DNA of 64,000 nt, from contig JAWHQP010000004.1 of assembly GCA_032586195.1 (NCBI GenBank), positions 62,001 to 126,000 of the forward strand, given 5' to 3'. A program made the position numbers and the translations under genes. Under the pieces are notes generated by a model. It saw nothing but the letters and a program-made list of their open reading frames with translations, had not been told where the DNA came from and did not search any database. The stretch is from JAWHQP01 sp032586195. Its GTDB lineage: Bacteria; Pseudomonadota; Gammaproteobacteria; Enterobacterales; Pasteurellaceae. Position 1 is the stretch's first letter; every line of letters starts with the position of its first letter. Below are positions 60,575-64,000 of this stretch, one piece after another.

Positions 60575-62242
60575 TTATTCAGTTGCTTTTAATAAGTCCT
60601 GATATTTCGGTACGTTATTTTCCGTATTAGGTTTGCTGGCTGAAAGCAAGAATTTGTTGGTTTCTGCTTTCAGACGTTTTACCACATCCGGATATTTGGC
60701 GGATAACTCATTTTTCTCCTGTAAATCGTCCGCTTTATAAAGCGTTAATTTGCCGTCGCCGATGTAGTAATGCAGCACCCAATCCTTATCGCGTACAGTC
60801 CAGGTGAATTTAGAGAGTTTTTCCATGTATGGGTTGTCCGGATAGTCGTCTGATTGACCTGTGACGTATTTGTCATAGTTGTGCCAGAACGGAATATTGA
60901 CGGTATCCCAGTGGAAGGCTTTCGGTTGCGCCCAGAATAAGTATTTATGCGGTTCGCCTTTATTTTCTCCTTTCAGGTATGGCAATAGGTTCACACCGTC
61001 TAATTTATCCGCCAGTTTTTTCGGCACCGGAATACCGGCGGCGGCTAATGCTGTCGGCATAAAATCGGTAGCTGAAACCATTTGGTTATATACTTCATGA
61101 CCAAATTGTGCCGGCCAGTTGATGAACATTGGCGTATGTACGCCGCCTTGTTGGGTTTCACCTTTGAAGCCTTTGAATTGTCCGTTCATCGGCATCGGCG
61201 AATCGATCACCGCACCGTTATCCGATGTAAACATGATCAAGGTATTTTTATCTTTGCCTTCTTTCTTCAATTCTTCCAGAATACGTTTCACGTTCTGGTC
61301 AACGGCATACACAGAGGCGTAATAGTTATCCACTTCCGAATTGCCGGTGTTGAAAATCTGGTATTTTTCAGGAGCGGGCTGTTCCAACGGAATATGTGGC
61401 GCGTTGTAGGCAAGGTAAATAAATACCGGCTTATCACCCGCTTCTTTTAAACGCTGAATGGCTTTATCGGTAAATTGATCGGTGACATAACCTTCCGCTG
61501 CGGCGCGTTCGCGGTTCTCAAATAACGATGGGGAATTATAGTAAGAAACCCCGGAAGCATGGAAGCCGAAGAAGTAGTCAAAGCCGCGTTTTTGCGGTTG
61601 GAACGGTTCGTCGCAGTAGGTAGTGAAGTTGTCGTGGTAGTCACGGGTTTGTTTATCCTCCGGCACCGGTACGTTGGTGATACGGCATAAATGCCATTTA
61701 CCGATTGCAGAGGTTTCATAGCCGTAATCTTGCAGCAATTCCGCTAAATAGGTTTCATCGGCGGAAATACCGTCTTGCGCGTCATCATTACTATAAATGC
61801 CGTAACGGGACGGGAAACGTGATGTCATCATCGCGGCACGGGACGGGCCGCTCACACCGTGCGCCACGAAACCTTGTGTCAATTCCACACCGCTTTCTTG
61901 CAAGGCGTGTAAGGTCGGCGTGGATTTTCTTGCCGCTTCAATGGCTTTGTCTAACGTCACTTGATAGCGTTCCGGCACGACTTGATCCTTTAACACATCC
62001 TTATTAAAAGCTTTTTCGTCATAGTTGAGCTGGCCGTAGCCTAAATCGTCCATGGAAATCAAGATAATGTTCGGTTTGCCTTTCAGCGTGTATTCCGTCG
62101 GTTCAAAAGATTTATTGAAAGCAACGTTGGTTGCCGTTCCCTTATCTTTTACATTGGCAGCCGTGGCGGCTGTTGCGGTCGCGGCTAAGGTACCGGCCAC
62201 TAACACGGAAAGTGCGGTTCTTTTTAGCGTCGTTTTTAACAT
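60575..62242 (-). CDS. Periplasmic sulfatase, Ser-type
   Basis: 555 residues from MLKTTLKRTALSV (62242, AGGAGA upstream; a longer frame to 62314 is unlikely). The signal peptide ends at ATAATAANV. Sulfatase blocks: PNIILISMDDLGYGQL (metal D pair), the activation motif GVSGPSRAAMMTSRFP (S-x-P-S-R, so Ser is converted to formylglycine), AIGKWHLC, FIYLAYNAPHIPLEQP and MFTSDNGAVIDSP. The Ser type needs the anSME encoded next door. It cleaves sulfate esters in the periplasm. The following PTS permease suggests the desulfated product is an amino sugar. Confidence 0.92.
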   Translation of the reverse strand: MLKTTLKRTALSVLVAGTLAATATAATAANVKDKGTATNVAFNKSFEPTEYTLKGKPNIILISMDDLGYGQLNYDEKAFNKDVLKDQVVPERYQVTLDKAIEAARKSTPTLHALQESGVELTQGFVAHGVSGPSRAAMMTSRFPSRYGIYSNDDAQDGISADETYLAELLQDYGYETSAIGKWHLCRITNVPVPEDKQTRDYHDNFTTYCDEPFQPQKRGFDYFFGFHASGVSYYNSPSLFENRERAAAEGYVTDQFTDKAIQRLKEAGDKPVFIYLAYNAPHIPLEQPAPEKYQIFNTGNSEVDNYYASVYAVDQNVKRILEELKKEGKDKNTLIMFTSDNGAVIDSPMPMNGQFKGFKGETQQGGVHTPMFINWPAQFGHEVYNQMVSATDFMPTALAAAGIPVPKKLADKLDGVNLLPYLKGENKGEPHKYLFWAQPKAFHWDTVNIPFWHNYDKYVTGQSDDYPDNPYMEKLSKFTWTVRDKDWVLHYYIGDGKLTLYKADDLQEKNELSAKYPDVVKRLKAETNKFLLSASKPNTENNVPKYQDLLKATE

Positions 62243-62452
62243 TGTCAGTTCTCCTACTGGTAGCTTGAAAAGGGAAAACCTGAAGTCGGATGAATTTCCC
62301 CTGATCCTGAACATCTTAAAGTAAGCAAAACATGTGAGTTACTTTAAGGATGAACCGATGTTGCCATACGGACATAAATATGCCGCCGTCCGCGAATGGC
62401 AATTGAATGAGTCATAATATTTTCGGGTAAAACGATGGCGCGGCAGCCACCA

Positions 62453-63898
62453 TTAATGTACGCCGGCAACGGCTTTCAGTGCATCGGCGACGAATTGTAC
62501 CTGCGTGCCGACAATTACTTGTAATTGGGTTTCGCTCACTACGATAACGCCCGCCACGCCGGTGGCTTTAATTTTTGCTTCGTTGACTTTTTTCATGTCT
62601 TTCACTTCTAAACGTAATCGTGTGATGCAGTTGTCAATGTGAACAAGGTTTTCTTTACCGCCTAAACCTAGATAGATTTCTTCCGCCATGACGACGAATT
62701 TTTCATCGGCGGTAAGCGTACGTTGGTTGGCTTCTATTTCGTCATCTTCGCGACCGGGTGTTTTCATATTGAATAATTTAATCAATAAGCGGAATACCAC
62801 ATAGTAGATACCGAAGAATACTAAACCTTGCACGAGCAACATATATGGTTGGTTAGCAAGCGGTAATCCGGAGCTGAGGATAAAGTCGATTAAACCGGCG
62901 CTGAAACCGAAACCTGCTGTCCAATGGAACGTTGCGGCGATGAATAATGAAAGACCGGTTAACACCGCATGTACCACATAAAGCACCGGCGCAACAAACA
63001 TGAAGGCAAATTCCAACGGTTCAGTCACGCCGGTTAAGAACGCGGCAAAGGAACCTGCCAACATGAGTGAAGCCACTTGTTTTTTACGTGTGGTTTTTGC
63101 AGTGTGGTACATCGCAAGAGCGGCCCCCGGTAAACCGAACATCATCACAGGGAAGAAACCCGCCTGATACATACCGGTTATGCCTTTCACACCGGTACCC
63201 GCCCAGTAGTTACCGATATCGTTAATGCCTGCCACGTCAAACCAGAACACAGAATTAAGTGCGTGATGTAAACCTACGGGGATAAGCAAACGGTTTAAGA
63301 AACCGTAAATACCCGCTCCCCAAGCGCCTAGCGTACTAATGCTTTCACCGAAAGAAACAAGCGCGGAGTAGCAGATTGGCCATAAGAAATAGAGAATACC
63401 TGAAACAATCAACATCACCACGGATGACAGAATCGGCACGGAGCGTTTACCGCTAAAGAATGCTAATGCGGCCGGTAATTGTAGGTTGCTGAAACGGTTA
63501 TAAAGCGCGGCGGAAATTAAACCGGATAAAATCCCGATAAAGGCGTTTTCGATTTTGCCGAATGCAGGATTGACCTGCTCCACCGGAATGCCTTGAAACA
63601 TAGCGATAGTACCTTTGGCAAGCAAAGTCGTCACTACTAAATAAGAAACCAGACCGCTCAGCGCCGCCGCGCCGGATTGGTTTCGCGTCATACCGACGGC
63701 GAGACCGATGGCGAACAATACCGGAATATGGTCGATGATTGCCGCCCCCGCCTTAATTAAAAATGCCGCCACAACGCTATTTGTTCCCCAACCGGCCGGA
63801 TCAATAAAATAGCCCACGCCCATAAGAATTGCTGCGGCAGGCAATACCGCCACAGGTAGCATCAGTGAACGCCCGATGTCTTGCAGATATTTCATCAT
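62453..63898 (-). CDS. PTS permease IIC-IIB, N-acetylglucosamine/glucose type
   Basis: 481 residues. EIIC (about 1-385) has ten TM segments with RSLMLPVAVLPAAAILMGVGYFIDP, the substrate-site block LLIPVGLHHALNSVFWFDVAGINDIGNYWAGTG and the GVTEPLEFAFMFVAP motif. The C-terminal EIIB carries the phospho-cysteine in LVHIDNCITRLRLEV. A fused IIA domain, present in E. coli NagE, is absent. The HHALNSVFWFDVAG block points to GlcNAc-like substrates. It lies 210 nt upstream of the sulfatase on the same strand. Confidence 0.88.
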   Translation of the reverse strand: MMKYLQDIGRSLMLPVAVLPAAAILMGVGYFIDPAGWGTNSVVAAFLIKAGAAIIDHIPVLFAIGLAVGMTRNQSGAAALSGLVSYLVVTTLLAKGTIAMFQGIPVEQVNPAFGKIENAFIGILSGLISAALYNRFSNLQLPAALAFFSGKRSVPILSSVVMLIVSGILYFLWPICYSALVSFGESISTLGAWGAGIYGFLNRLLIPVGLHHALNSVFWFDVAGINDIGNYWAGTGVKGITGMYQAGFFPVMMFGLPGAALAMYHTAKTTRKKQVASLMLAGSFAAFLTGVTEPLEFAFMFVAPVLYVVHAVLTGLSLFIAATFHWTAGFGFSAGLIDFILSSGLPLANQPYMLLVQGLVFFGIYYVVFRLLIKLFNMKTPGREDDEIEANQRTLTADEKFVVMAEEIYLGLGGKENLVHIDNCITRLRLEVKDMKKVNEAKIKATGVAGVIVVSETQLQVIVGTQVQFVADALKAVAGVH

Positions 63899-64000
63899 AA
63901 TAAATTCCTCGTTTGAGTAAAAAGAATACAGAATTGATTTAATTAGATACGATGGGCTATACCACTAAATAGCATTGTTATAACAGCCGCTAACGGCTTT
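63899..64000 (-). promoter_or_regulatory. Upstream region of the PTS gene, cut by the window end
   Basis: AGGAAT lies before the ATG on the minus strand. An inverted AGCCG/CGGCT hairpin (AACAGCCGCTAACGGCTTTT) is at the window end and may be a terminator of the next gene. No operator can be named. Confidence 0.3.

Overview
The window is a Pasteurellaceae chromosome segment. Two things show this. The Haemophilus-type DNA uptake sequence (AAGTGCGGT or its complement) recurs about every 2 kb from position 6655 onward. The gene content also matches the family: molBCA, DUF808/YcaO, cydDC, a P5-like OmpA pair, and the order nuclease-csdA-csdE followed by lrgA/lrgB-type genes. The overall feel is that of a succinate-producing rumen relative (Basfia/'Mannheimia succiniciproducens' or Actinobacillus succinogenes), but the species is an inference.

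Region 1 (1-6473) is the end of an AT-rich integrative conjugative element (ICE). It holds an RHH-type regulator, small membrane and exported proteins, a MobH relaxase and a tyrosine integrase (both frameshifted). It closes with a 57-nt copy of the 3' end of a tRNA-Leu(CAA) gene, which is the attachment-site scar. No exact uptake sequence was seen inside it.

Region 2 (6474-12980) is a surface glycoprotein locus: a serine/alanine-rich trimeric autotransporter followed by a DUF2827 protein, a GT8-like glycosyltransferase and a fused GT25-like/GT2 glycosyltransferase. Together they look like a Gram-negative counterpart of serine-rich-repeat adhesin glycosylation systems.

Region 3 (13-43.3 kb) is mostly core: an LTA-synthase-family transferase, a lipoprotein, a DASS anion transporter, metR-azlC-azlD, an amidase lipoprotein, ydiJ, two tandem ompA paralogues, lemA with two TPM genes, grxD, hemL, wecA-wzz, ybaN-cydD-cydC (cydC frameshifted), prlC, a small toxin-antitoxin-like pair between two 50-bp uptake-sequence hairpins, DUF808, ycaO, a methyltransferase and gloB.

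Region 4 (43.4-52.3 kb) is a putative molybdate/tungstate (or metal-chelate) uptake island: molB-molC-molA on the minus strand, two FepA-like TonB-dependent receptors on the plus strand, and a two-domain molbindin (Mop) between them. A multi-helix structured sequence lies after the first receptor. This arrangement suggests TonB-dependent passage of a molybdate chelate across the outer membrane, and it is the most attractive candidate for an undescribed system.

Region 5 (52.3-64 kb) contains an orphan HigA, an operon nuclease-csdA-csdE-Sel1, lrgA/lrgB-type genes, a dGTPase, an AT-rich GT2 glycosyltransferase, and an anaerobic sulfatase-maturating enzyme with a Ser-type periplasmic sulfatase and a GlcNAc-type PTS permease. 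The last three suggest desulfation and uptake of a sulfated amino sugar.
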